A DNA stretch of 33,413 nt. It comes from Chara braunii (taxonomy: Eukaryota; Streptophyta; Charophyceae; Charales; Characeae). Shown here piece by piece: positions 9,712 to 19,798 of the stretch. The notes beneath the pieces were generated by a model. It searched no databases. It had not been told where the DNA came from and saw only the letters and a list, made by a program, of their open reading frames with translations. The stretch covers positions 115,831 through 149,243 of the forward strand of contig BFEA01000538.1 of assembly GCA_003427395.1 (NCBI GenBank). The letters run 5' to 3'. Each line of letters begins with the position of its first letter. The stretch's first letter is position 1. The translations under genes and the position numbers were made by a program.

Positions 9712-9746
9712 AGCTACTTTGCCTCCAGCCAAATCTCGGAATAGAG

Positions 9747-9782
9747 TCTGACCCTTGATCAAATTCGCCATCAAGGGTCAGA
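9747..9782. repeat. Perfect 13-bp hairpin
   Basis: TCTGACCCTTGAT (9747-9759), a 10-nt loop, then ATCAAGGGTCAGA (9770-9782). It lies just past the duplicated block, in the sequence downstream of the minus-strand Ty3 element. Confidence 0.75.
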
Positions 9783-9926
9783 GAACTTGATGACATCATC
9801 TCGTTGTGGACCAGGAACCAAGTTCCGGCACGAGCCTCACTATCACCTACAAGGCTCACATCTTTCAGGAATATCAAGACACAATAAGGACTAGGTATTA
9901 CATATAACTTTTTATATTTATTAAAC

Positions 9927-9970
9927 CATGTGCCTACAGAACGAATACTTATCGTTCAGGAAGCCACATG
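9927..9970. repeat. Near-perfect long hairpin
   Basis: CATGTGCCTACAGAACGA is complementary, with a few mismatches, to the segment ending at 9970 that contains TCGTTC and CCACATG. The loop is only about 7 nt. It lies 311 bp downstream of the integrase end of the minus-strand element, where the 3' LTR would be expected. No LTR could be delimited there. Confidence 0.5.
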
Positions 9971-10280
9971 TTACACATTAAGTCATAACTCTGTACAAAT
10001 GATTCACACCCATCCTTCACAAACAAAACACATTCAACATAAGAAATAAAGGAGATGCATACTCAGAGAATCATTTTTACAAGGTTTGGAGTAAATCATT
10101 ATGCACATCAATTATCTTGCTAAAAAACGAAGAATAATGACAAAAATGACGTCAACAAGTAATTCATTACAAGTCCATATGTGCCTGTCCATTACATGGA
10201 AAATATATCTTACAAATACTTAATCATGAAATCAAGTTAGCCAGAGGTATGAATGTCTGTTAAGAAAAGTAAGGCATTAT

Positions 10281-10484
10281 TTAGTCCCTATGAACAAACT
10301 TCTTCAAGCGTGAGCCTGAAACCCAATCTCGCCCACGTGCTCCATCCATCTCCTCAATCTCGTATGCTCCATGCTCCGTTTTCTTAATGATACGATATGG
10401 CCCCATCCATCGATTATTTAATTTCCTCGACCACTGCTTTTCAAGAGAAGAGTCATAGAGGAGGACAATATCCCCCACTTCCAA
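10281..10484 (-). pseudogene. Integrase C-terminal GPY/F segment, frameshifted off
   Basis: The segment begins with an EVGDIVLLYD motif and contains RWMGPYRIIKK, the GPY/F motif of Ty3/gypsy integrase C-termini, and ends at a TAG. It continues the integrase from the frame of 11353-10418. The break lies near 10484-10490, where a 1-nt change moves the frame. No chromodomain follows. In life this region contacts DNA and contributes to target choice. Confidence 0.8.
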
Positions 10485-11353
10485 CGGTTCCTTCCTACCT
10501 CGGGTTGCTTATCCCATCTAACTTTGTCCGCCCGTCTGCTATCCGCAGTTGACGCAGCGGCCTTTACAACTCTTTCCTCAATAGCTTTTATTTGTCTGGC
10601 CCTAAGGTCCAACAATTCTTCTGGAGAGAGCCTGACTTTCATATCCTGTTTTTGCCATGTGGTCAGGAAACTCTCGATCGAAAATGTAGCATGTCGTCCA
10701 AACCATAACGTAACAGGAGCATAGTCAGTAGTCCGTTTTACGGTTATATTTTCAACAAATATGGCAGCTCTAAGATAGACGGGCCATGTTGACGGCTTGC
10801 CAGCATACCATTTAGCTAACAAATTGGTCAAGGTGGCATGCCCACGTTCGACCGGAGCATTGACCTGGGGGTGCGCTCTAGTAGTATAACTATAGTTCAC
10901 TCCCAGCCTTTTCAGGAGAGCCTGAACCTCTTCTGTCCGAAATTCACCGCCTCGATCCATCACAAACTCTTGAACGAATGGGTACCGAAGGTAAAACTCT
11001 TCGATACATTCTGCCAGGATCTTCCCGGTTCGTTCACGGATTGCACGCCCATCAACAAACCCGGTAAGATTATCTCTCGCGTCAAAAATGTATCTGTACC
11101 CATTGAGCCCGAGTGGCATAACGACCAGGTCGAGGTGCACAACCGCCCTTGGCTCACCCACATACCGCGGATTGAGAGGCTCGACATAACGGAGATTTGA
11201 ACGTTTCTGACACGGAACGCACGAGTTGCAGAACTCTGTCACCATCTTACCCATACCGTCCCAAAAATAGATATGTTGGATTTTTCTCAATGTCACTCGT
11301 GCAGATCGATGTCCACCTGCCACTCCATCATGTAGGGCCGCAATCACGTCCAA
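10418..11353 (-). pseudogene. int: Integrase (zinc-binding and DDE core)
   Basis: The frame continues directly from the RNase H ORF after a single TAG at 11356-11354. The zinc-binding motif uses His8, His15, Cys45 and Cys48 (numbered from the first codon after the TAG). The catalytic triad is visible: Asp75 in HLDLV, Asp133 in VMDRGGEF and Glu169 in APVERGH, with the expected 35 residues between the last two. The core resembles Ty3/gypsy integrases that join cDNA to chromosomal DNA. The last ~20 residues are out of frame. The TAG lies where a CAG would keep pol continuous, so integrase was probably part of a single polyprotein. Confidence 0.9.
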
Positions 11354-13564
11354 CTATCTGGGAACCCCACACACCACTCTCTTAGACGTACCATCGTTAG
11401 ACTTTTTGAAGAGATGCCCCTGTCGAATGACAAAACTCTTTGCCTTTTGTCTTATTTTTTGCTCTATTTCTGCCTCGTTCAGGTCCCTATTCAACCAAAG
11501 CCCAATCTTCTTATAAATCCCATCATATTCCTCCTCACGAAAGGCTTCTTTAATCTCACTGCCTTCCCGTTCTTCCAACATTAACTTGCCGCGATCTTCT
11601 TGTATCAACGAATTAACCAGGAATACCATTCCCTCGGAGATCCTGAGAGCTTCGTCACCCTGCTCATGTCCTCCTTCAATCGTAAGAGGCTCTTCTGAAA
11701 GTCGTACCAGGTCGGACAATGTCAATCTCATCATCTGCTGAGCAGATCGTTTGCCCCAAGGATCCTCCTCAATAAAGGGCTCTCTCATCACAAGTTCTGA
11801 ACGCTTTTGATAGCAACTCGGCGAACTCCAGATAGACTTCCCAGGTCCAGACGAAGCATTAGTAATGTATTCCCAAACATTGATTCTTAATTGTTGCTCG
11901 TCCCTCTCCAAGAACCCATTCACAGGAACCGAGTTTTCTGCCTGATCTTTCGAGGAGTCCCACTCGATCCGACTTAATCCATCGGCTCGATTTTGTGCTC
12001 CTGCAATGCGCTCGATCTCGAAATCTAACATCCAAAAATAGATCAACCATTGAGTAATAGTTGGATCCGAGGGGGAATAATTCTTCAGTGACTGCGCCAA
12101 GGCAGTCGGATCAACCCGCAAGATGAACCGTCTTCCAAACACGTAGTTACGGAAGATCCTGAAGCAATGAAGCACTGCAAGGGTTTCCCTCTTAAATTGG
12201 GAATATTTCCTTTCCGCCTCATTCAGCGTCCGACTTTCAAATCTCAATGGCCTTTCTCGCCCTTCTTCATCCTTTTGGATGAGGACTCCACCCAATGTCG
12301 TGGGGCCTGCATCTGTTTCAACCACGAAGGGTCGATTCGGGTCATTGTCGAAGCATGAAACTCCCAGGATCAATCCTCCTTCTCGGAACTGTGCCTTGAT
12401 ATCATCAACTGCCGCCTCTTGCTTTGGACCCCATTCCCATTCCTGATTCTTACGCACCAACTTCCGCAGGTGCTCCACCCTTGCCGCGAACTTGCGAATG
12501 AAGATGCGCCAAAATCCGCAAGTCCCCAAGAAGCTGCGCACGTCTGTAATGGACTTGAACGAGGTCGGCCACTCCAGAATCTTGTTTGTCTTTTTGGAGT
12601 CTGGTTGACGACCCTTCTCATCGCATAAGAAGCCCAAAATAGTCGCCTCACGTACAAAATGTCGAGATTCGACACCGCTGGCGGTGAGGTTGTACTCCTT
12701 TAACTTGGACAGGACCTTTTCCACGTTACGAACGTGCTGCCAAACAAACTTTCGAACGCCTGGCAGGACCTCCGTCTCGTCCTTGACACGTGGCCCAGGT
12801 ATGGCCAGATCATCGATATAAGGTGAGGTCACGCTTGGACAAAGCGGCTGCATGACTCTCATCATGTCTCTCTGAACAATCGCTACGGCGTTTGTCCATC
12901 CTTGAGGCGCCGCACACATATGAATTAATCCCCTCGGCGTATGCATGGCCGTCATTGACCTGTCTGCTGTATAGAGAGGGAATTGATCATATTCTGAGTA
13001 GAAGTGGATGAGAGTGATGATAGGTCTGCCTGCGCACGATTCAGATAGCTGATCGGCATGCGGAAGTCCTCCGGCATCACGAACGGTCACTGAGTTCAGC
13101 TTCTGCAAGTTCTGCACCCATCGCAATACGCCACTTGGCTTGATGAAACAAAACCAAGGGGACGCATATGGTCCGTACGAGTAATCCGCGACCTTTGTCC
13201 GAATCTTACCGTCCAGATATTCAACGACTCTACGATGATCATCCGGATTCGGATAATGCGGGCCTCGTATGTTCCACGACTCGTGAGGTACCGTATGAAT
13301 CCTGATCATTGGAATCATGTCAACGTTAAGCCTCCCTCGCTCATCATCATCGAAAGCATAAGCCAAATAGGTTTTCTTCATGACGCTGACAAGGAAGTCC
13401 ACCTCCTTCTCTGTAAGAGACTCTTCCTCTCCAATGATCATATTCTTAATCCTCTCCTCCGTCAACCGACATGGCGCCTTCATACTCTTTTCCTTCATCA
13501 TCCTGATCCATTCTCTTTCTTCTTTATAATACACTTCTTCTTCTTGCGTGATCAAGACGGGCAC
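11354..13564 (-). pseudogene. pol: Reverse transcriptase and RNase H
   Basis: A 736-codon ORF. The RT has the palm motif YIDD at residues 249-252, the APQGW motif near 219-223 and a GFLGTCGFW-like thumb region near 345. Motif A, usually containing an Asp before a [LF]YS segment, reads LIHFYSEYD with His187 in its place, so this copy should be inactive. RNase H shows Asp418 (ETDAG), Glu460 (RETLAVL), Asp485 and Asp528 (NRADGLSR). The first methionine codon is a GTG at 13564. The frame is open further upstream, and a stretch rich in Lys/Arg there links it to protease. A stop TAG separates it from integrase. Confidence 0.93.
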
Positions 13565-13581
13565 TGACTGAGCTTTCTCGC

Positions 13582-14367
13582 CTACTCTCTTGTACTTACG
13601 TTTCGCTCCAACTTCAAGTCGTCCACCTCTAAAAAAGGCCCTTGCTTGGTTGCTGGCTCCGTCAATACATCACCTTCCGAAGACCTGTCGAGCCAATAAG
13701 TAAGATACATTATACCAGTCCCGCCTTCTCCTGCCACAATCTCTGTCAGAGTTTGGACCAACTTGGGGTCCATGGACGAGTCTGTCGCAACGAACTCGAT
13801 CGCTTGAGAGATTTTGGGCAGGGCAAGAGAAAATTCCTGGGGATCGCTCTCTTCTCCGAGGGATTCCTTCTCCCTCCTGAGTCTTTCGGATTTCGTGAAG
13901 GAGTAGGACCCCGGATTGAGTCGGTTCCTTAAATTGGTTGGTCCTATGTTCTCACACTTCATCACCTCGTAATAACCACATACGGGATCACACAAAACCA
14001 CGATAATAGTACCATCATGCTTATTGAAGATGATGGATTGTGACCGACATAGGAAAGCTTTGCCCAACAACACGGCATGCTCAACCCTGGGTAGCACATA
14101 GAAGTAAGAACGGACTTTGACTTTACCAACTCGTATTGTCACGTCACTCGCCGTTCCATAAAAGGGAGTTATCCCACTTGCATCCACTAGAAATCCAGTA
14201 TCTGCTCGATTGATGTTGACTCCTGCCCCCATGGCCTCTCTTTCACGTATAATATTCATTTCAGCTCCATCATCGATGAGAGCTAAATATTCGCATGGCC
14301 CAACTTGCATCTTCAACAACCCAGTTGCAACACAGTGCCAGTCAATTTTTGTCCAGGCGGAGCCCAA
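13582..14367 (-). pseudogene. pro: Retroviral-type aspartic protease
   Basis: The active-site region reads LALIDDGAEMNII near residues 28-40, then a beta-rich fold with VLLGKAFL near residue 100, typical of Ty3/gypsy proteases. The normal DTG or DSG is DDG here, whereas the related plus-strand element has VDTGAEMNII, so activity is doubtful. The ORF overlaps the end of the preceding ORF by 55 bp in another frame. In the plus-strand copy the same junction is one continuous frame, so the overlap marks an indel. The C-terminal ~100 residues are a linker to pol. Confidence 0.85.
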
Positions 14368-15014
14368 CTAATCTCTTCAGGAAAGATATCACTCATCTTA
14401 ACCGTCATCACCTTTTTTCTTGACAATCGCTGTCTAAACTCCTCTCGGATTTTGGGTGACGCGGCCAAGAACTCCTTGAGCGTGAACAAATCGCGCTGGC
14501 TTTCCAAAATCCGGTCCACGATTTGCTCAATATCCAGCCCAGGCTCTGCTGGAATTGTGTAGACTTGCTTCTTCTTTTTCAGCTCTCCTTCCTCAACATC
14601 GGCCTTGCCCGTTTCTGGTTCCCTCTCCATGGCCCGTTGTTTGACCTGCCGCTCATCCTCGGCCCGCAACAATTCGTCCTCCTCGCCATCGTCTTCCTCA
14701 ATCACAATTGTCTCGCTTCCCCGTGGCTGACTTGGTCCTTCCTCTGGCGTTGCCCTTGGCCGTGGCGGCTTCCGAGCCCTCCGAGCCTGTGGGAGGCCAA
14801 CAGTGGCAGGTCGCTTGAAAGCGGGACGGGACAAGATTGTGGTGGCCATCAAACGCCCTGCCGACGACGATCCAGACTGTGATGCGGTACCATCAGTAAG
14901 ACCTCCTTGGCCATCTCTGTCCCATCCTCCAAACAGAAAGACTTGGGGAAACCCGAGCCATTCTTCATTCATGTCGGCACATACTTGAACGAAAGCTTCC
15001 CTGCATCGAGTCAT
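14313..15014 (-). pseudogene. Gag-protease linker region
   Basis: The segment begins one codon after the gag TGA and in the same frame. It contains a basic/proline region, an acidic cluster (EEDDGEEDELL), a Lys-rich stretch and a helical region with IVDRILE and LKEFLAASP. The plus-strand element has the matching order (acidic cluster, KKKKY, VIDRLLE, LKEILASAP), so it is a conserved linker between the zinc knuckle and protease. The last ~13 codons are in the wrong frame because of an indel near 14360. Function unknown; it may be structural. Confidence 0.7.
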
Positions 15015-15017
15015 TTT

Positions 15018-16160
15018 TCAGACCATTGCCTGAGCTCGCTGCAGTATCTCTTCCTGCTCTTTGCTCAACCCTTCATCTGCGACCTTGGCATCTTCAATCG
15101 TCAATGACTCCATCGCCGCTTCGAACTCGATCTGTTCGACTTCTTCCGGGGAAGTCAGTCGAAACGTTGCTGGAAGATCTCGCCTCATACGTCGGAAGGC
15201 TTCCTTTCTCATTCCTCCTTCCACAATATGATCGATGAGATTCCCTTCGAAGTCGTAGACCTCGCCTCGAATATTCGTATATATAACCTTGTCGTTTTCA
15301 TCTTTGGCAACGGTCTGACAAAACCGTATCCCATGCCCATCTTGGCCACAATACTTGCAAAACCAATTCTGCCAATTGCCTCGGCCGCCACCATTTCCTC
15401 GGCCTCCCCCAGTGCCTTGTCCTCTACCTCGACCTCGGCCTCGGCCTCCTGCCTGAGGTTGGGGTTGCTGAGGAGGGGCCTGCGCCGCCTGTTCTTGGTT
15501 ACTTTCTTGTCCACCTCCTCCATTATTCTTCCGCTGCTTTTTACCAGTGCCTTGCCCTCCTCGTATCTGATTCAGGGCCTTCCGTTTTGCCTTGGTCAAT
15601 GTTCGAGGGGGCTCCACTTCCTCCTCGTCTTCCTCTTCACTGCTGCTACTACTCACTTCCTCCACAACGGGTGTTTTTCCCTTCCTTTTTCCCCCTTTCG
15701 TCTGGACCATCATCACTTGTAGCTTTAACCTTTCCTCCTTCATGTCAGCCATCATGTTCCGCATGTCAGTCAGGGTCTTGTAAACGGCTTGGTCTTTGTC
15801 CGCGCTTACCCCTTCCTTCTCGCGGTCTTCTTTTTGCTGCTTCAAAAGACAGTAAAGCAACTGGTCGAAGCTTCCCGCCAACAAATTCTCCTTGATCTTT
15901 GACCAGTCGTATCGACCATTCATATCCTTCATCAATTCCCGCTGCTCAACTTTCGAAAAGTTCTCGAGGAAGATAAGACACCGATCCTTATCTGGAAGAT
16001 CAGGCACTAAGCGCGCAACTCGTTCGAACTCCGTGAGAAACTGCTTCGCCGTACCAAACTTCCGGCGACTGACTTTCCCTAAGTCCGCTAGTGTCGGTGC
16101 GAATACCCTTACAAGGGTATCCGCCCTATTTTTTGCAAGTAACAGAAAAACAGTTTTGGT
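15018..16160 (-). pseudogene. gag: Gag polyprotein with CCHC zinc knuckle
   Basis: The frame is open from about 16160 to a TGA at 15020-15018. The upstream part has a capsid-like helical segment (KQFLTEFERVA) matching the plus-strand gag region containing AFVQEFKKRAR. From the GTG at 16007, residues 116-131 are Ser/Glu-rich, 187-210 are Gly/Arg repeats, and a CX2CX4HX4C knuckle is at 217-230 (CKYCGQDGHGIRFC), as expected for RNA packaging. The N-terminal third of a normal gag is missing or in another frame. The TGA is followed by one codon and an ATG, so a read-through linker was probably coded here. Confidence 0.85.
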
Positions 16161-16315
16161 TTAAAGTTTAAGTATACCGCGCTAAGCGCGGCTGCGTCTG
16201 TAATTGCGTTGCCCAGGTGGTTGACCACAATAGCGAGTGCGTGAGCACGCAGGTTTAAGGTGCGCGTGATTCTTTTCTGTTGTTGATCGTAAGAGCCGGC
16301 TCGGACCTCGGTCAT
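16109..16315 (-). pseudogene. Possible gag N-terminal segment, frameshifted
   Basis: A 68-codon ORF begins at an ATG (16315; context GCAAAATGA) and runs into the gag region in a different frame. A 1-nt change in the A/T run near 16145-16160 would join it to gag. It shows no clear similarity to the N-terminal gag of the plus-strand element, so it may be an unrelated leader ORF. Confidence 0.35.
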
Positions 16316-17489
16316 TTTGCTTGGCGATATTGTTATTTATTTATTTTTGATTAAGCAGAAATTAAGGATATTTTATTTGATTGGTACATTTGACCGAGTC
16401 GAGCGCGCGTGCGGAGAACGACCTTGACGACGGCATCGACAACGATGGTACGGCCTCGTGCGGTAAGCGGGGTGTCGTAGGATAGCGCATGGGGCAGTTA
16501 TGGCACGGTATAAGCCAGCCGACACGGACACTGGGAGCCGCGCAGCCGGTTTTTGTTGGCCCAAAGTGCCGCGCCGCACCGCCTTATATGGCGCTCGGCG
16601 TGCCTTGGTCTCAGGTTTGGGCTTAGCCCTATAGGTTACGGCATTGGGTTGACGATACGGAGGTTCGAGGATCGAGGCCGGCGGGCGTCGAAAAAAGCAG
16701 CAGCGGAGCAGCGGGAAGAAAAGCCGCTGGGGTTGAGGGCCGAGGGGCTATCCCCCTTGGTTTTTTCAATAGCGGCATCCGATCGGTGGTGGGGCTTTCT
16801 AAATAATTTTTATTCTAGTGTCGTATTTTTTTTATACCCCGGCGGGCCGTTGACTTGAACGGGACGCCGGATCTAATGGTCGTCACGGCAGTCAAGGACC
16901 TTGAGAACACATTTTATTTGACGGATCCGCGTGTTCGGGGTGCTGGCGGAAGTCCCCTGTCACACCATTGCTGAGAACAGGGCGTGGTCGGGGCTTGAGC
17001 TGCAAGTGTGCTAGGGGCAAAGGGGGCCAGTAGTGTTGTTTTATAGTGGCGCCGAAGTAACCCCGTGATAGTATTTCGGGAAACCTTGTAGCAGCCACAT
17101 CCGTGCTCAAACCTCCGGTAAAGGGACATGCGGGAGCCGCACCCTCCAGCGTGGGTGATATCCACTGTAGTGGGTGGGTGAGACCCGCAGGAGCCAGTCT
17201 ATAGCAGCGGGGTCAGGCTCTTTTGATGGGCCCGTCACTGTGTCTTCCCTCCTGTCCCCTCCCACAATGAGCCTCGACAGTCCCTGCTCAGTGCTAACCG
17301 GGAGGAGGAACCAACGATGGCGTGTTCCTAGGCAATGGGCACTTGGGCTGCCCACGGACTGTGGAAAAGGGCTAGAGCAACGGGCGGCCGCAGAGGCAAG
17401 GCGAGGCGGCGTAGGTGTGGGGTGCTGAGGCAGCGCAGCTACGGGCGCTGGAGCAGCAAGGGTGTCGGACGGCAGAAAACGGGAGCGGG
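16316..17489. other. GC-rich region upstream of the minus-strand element
   Basis: No gene is supported. On the minus strand there is a TATA-like word (CATATAAGG) near 16585, so part of a diverged 5' LTR may lie here. No matching 3' LTR or primer binding site was found. ORFs in this stretch overlap in several frames, as expected for GC-rich non-coding DNA. Confidence 0.4.
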
Positions 17490-17509
17490 AAAAAAAAAAA
17501 AAAAAAAAA
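17490..17509. repeat. Poly(A) run of 20
   Basis: A 20-A run ends a GC-rich block on the plus strand. It could be the tail of a retroposed sequence, but no A/B box or ORF identifies one. Confidence 0.6.
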
Positions 17510-17739
17510 GTAGCGCAGTAGGGGCGCTAATTAAGATAAATGGGAGACCGCTGAGGCCGACGGAAGGCGGATGGACGAGGAAGAGAAGGAAGAGACAGGG
17601 TCACGCAGAGGACAAGCGGACAAAGGCAAGGCAAGGCTGTAAGGACAAACAACGGGCGCAGAAGAGGGAAATGTACCCGGACGTGTTCTGCGACCGGCTT
17701 CTTTTGCGGTTTGAGATGGGGAAGAAAGGGTGATGGCAA

Positions 17740-18665
17740 GGGTGGAGAGCTCGGGCGCAGCCAGTATGGCTTAGCTCCCTCGATCCTTGGCGGAATCGAG
17801 GGGGGTAAGAGGCAATCCCGGGGGTTTGGCCCCGGGCGAACCCACCTGCGAAGTCAGATTAGAGAGAGAGTCAGTAAAGTAAGAGGTTAGTAGGGAATGG
17901 GCAGCGCGGAGGATGGAGGTGGCGGACATGGCAGAGGAAGAAAGTAGATGGTGAACTCATTTCTTATAAGAAACGGGCGAAGAAAGTTGGTAAAGTTGGG
18001 TTTTGAGCCTGGGCGAATCTAACCGTGGAGTCAGTTTTGGAAGAGAGTTAGTAGAAAGCGAGTTAGTACAGAAAACTGTTCCGCGGAGCTATGGCAGGAA
18101 GTGTATGAGGAAGGAGGCATAAGTGAAGATCTCGCTCGTTTCTTAGCAAAAGCGAGCGAGAGAGGAGGCGAATCCGGGGTTTTTGTCCCCGGCGAGTTTA
18201 GTGGTAAGGTTAGTTTCGGCGTTAGATTAGTAAAGAAATAGAGTTAGTGAGAAAAGCACTACGCGAAGTGGGTGAAAAGGAGGTGAGTGAACCTGGACGG
18301 GATTGCCGCCAGGTGCATTCGAAAAGAATAGAGATGGTACGGGCCGCTTTTTCGATGGGAGCGGGCGATTGAAGGTCTGCCTTCCGATGTTTTCAGCCAT
18401 GGCGAATCCAACTGTAGGGTCGGAAATCGGTGTTAGTGGCCAGTTCTTGTGCTACAGTAGAAAGGTGATGCGCGGAGGTTATGGCGGAGCGTCGAAGGAA
18501 GAAGCAGGAAGGGCATAGCTCGCTCGTTACTGAACGAAAACGAGCGAGGGAAGAACCGATTTGGGGGTTTTTGACTGTGGCGGTCTCGAATCCGCGGTTA
18601 GTTTAGAAAGAAAATTCGTATACAAGGAAGTTAGTAGAGGAAGTGCTGCGCGGAGGCAGAGTAGT
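17740..18665. repeat. Tandem array of ~180-bp units with stem-loops
   Basis: A GCGCGGAGG-like anchor recurs near 17905, 18083, 18263, 18472 and 18651, so the spacing is about 178, 180, 209 and 179 bp. Each anchor is preceded by a GTTAGTAG-like word. Several units carry an inverted repeat whose stem differs between copies: CCCTCGAT with ATCGAGGG (17777-17802), TTTCTTATAAGAAA near 17960, CTCGCTCG with CGAGCGAG (18131-18160), and CTCGCTCGTT with AACGAGCGAG (18519-18548). Units 1 and 3 also have CCCGGGG or CCGGGG paired around a T-rich loop. No ORF spans the array. Confidence 0.65.
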
Positions 18666-18879
18666 TAGTTTTTGCTTAAACAAGGAATGAATCTAGTCGC
18701 GTTTGCAGACAGATTCATTCTAAATTCTTCCTCCCTATCTCCTCGAACTAAGTAGTGTGTGGCCAGCTGCAAACCGGGAGACTTACCTGTTTGGCCGGTG
18801 CGGAGCTATCTCGCCAACGAAGGGTTACACAGAGAGAGGGGGAGAGAGAGGGAGAGATGGGGAGAACTGTGGGTTTACT

Positions 18880-19060
18880 TGCAGACGGGTGTGAAACTGC
18901 GGACTGAGTATCAGTGTGAGACTGTGGGCTATAGGGCAGCGACTAAGAACTACAGACCGCAAACTGTGGACTATGGACAGTGGACTACAGTTTATAGACT
19001 AAGGACTACAGATCTGCAGACTACGAATTACGCAGACTGTAGGCTACAGAACCACGGACC
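18880..19060. repeat. Degenerate GGACTA-type short repeats
   Basis: Words like GGACTACAG, GGACTATGG and AGACTACG recur every 9-12 bp. It is an eroded simple repeat. The open frame through it (18759-19064) is not considered a gene. Confidence 0.5.
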
Positions 19061-19798
19061 GTGAACTACGGCACTGCGTTTTACTGCCGGCTATTATTAT
19101 GTGCTGCTGTATTTCGCTGCGGGACTGTTGCTGTACTACCAGGCTATTGCTAACCGCCATACGACAGTGTTTGGTTTAGAAAGAAGTATTGGGAGTTGGG
19201 GAAGGAGACAGGCGCCGAGAAAACGAAGGTTCGTCAGGGAGGGCTATTCCGGCAGGCTGGCACGTTTGACCAAGTTGTTCTTTTGGCTGCCATTGCGGAG
19301 CCCTCAGGAGTATCAAGATTACGAGGCCCTCTCCCGCGAGTCTGAGAGCACCTCCCTTGGATCTCAGAGTCTGAAACCTTTCTCCTTCTGCCCTTCTAAA
19401 TCTCAGTCTAGTCCTTGGTTACGAGAGGAAGGCGGCAGGCGGGATTGCAACCCGTAGGTCCGCGTCAAGACTCTGTGGGGAGTCCACCCACCGATTGCGG
19501 GAGCTCAGGCGGAACTCAGGAGGAGTTCTGGAGGCAGGAAATCGTCAGGTAAACCATCGTTATCTGTACAACCCACTACTTCCCATGCTTGTCTATCTCC
19601 CTGTAGTATGATTGCAGTATGCATGTGTTGTCCCTATGGTTTTTTTGCTTTCTCTTCAGGACCTAATCAGATTGAATTGAAAGAATGTGTGAGAGTGAAG
19701 CTTAAGTTTCATTTTTGATTTGACTAAAAGCAGACCAAGGATGAACTGGGGGAAGGTGGGAGGAAGGCAGTTTTGCGTGCGTTTGGAAGGGTCAACCA
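19061..19798. other. No supported gene
   Basis: The open frame 19101-19457 has no recognisable features and lies between repeat arrays. A G/A-rich stretch precedes the hairpin array. Nothing else is seen. Confidence 0.4.

Larger units (their letters stand above)
10281..16315 (-). mobile_element. Decayed Ty3/gypsy retrotransposon internal region
   Basis: On the minus strand the order is gag with a CCHC knuckle, an acidic/basic spacer, aspartic protease, reverse transcriptase, RNase H, zinc-binding and DDE integrase, and a GPY-type C-terminal segment. This is the Ty3/gypsy order. The element is defective: a frameshift in gag, TGA after gag, a frameshift before protease, a frame change before pol, a TAG between RNase H and integrase, and a frameshift in the integrase tail. 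No LTR pair or primer binding site could be delimited. The plus-strand element at 22425-26960 is a related copy and serves as the comparison. Confidence 0.9.

Noticed and set aside
9437-9744. ORFs crossing the Nextera junction
   Set aside because: Their ends are coded by the synthetic adapter; they are assembly artefacts.
10838-11200. Plus-strand ORF of 120 codons
   Set aside because: It is antisense to the integrase, whose catalytic motifs are clear on the other strand.
13564-13600. Programmed frameshift between protease and pol
   Set aside because: The two related elements need shifts in different directions, so random indels are more likely.
15018-15020. Programmed TGA read-through after gag
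   Set aside because: The related element has no stop at this place, and other stops are decay-like.
15228-15722. Plus-strand ORF of 164 codons
   Set aside because: It is the complement of the Gly/Arg-rich gag segment.
17335-17733. Basic 132-codon ORF
   Set aside because: It includes the poly(A) run as poly-Lys and shows no domain.
18759-19064. 101-codon ORF
   Set aside because: It translates a degenerate GGACTA short repeat.
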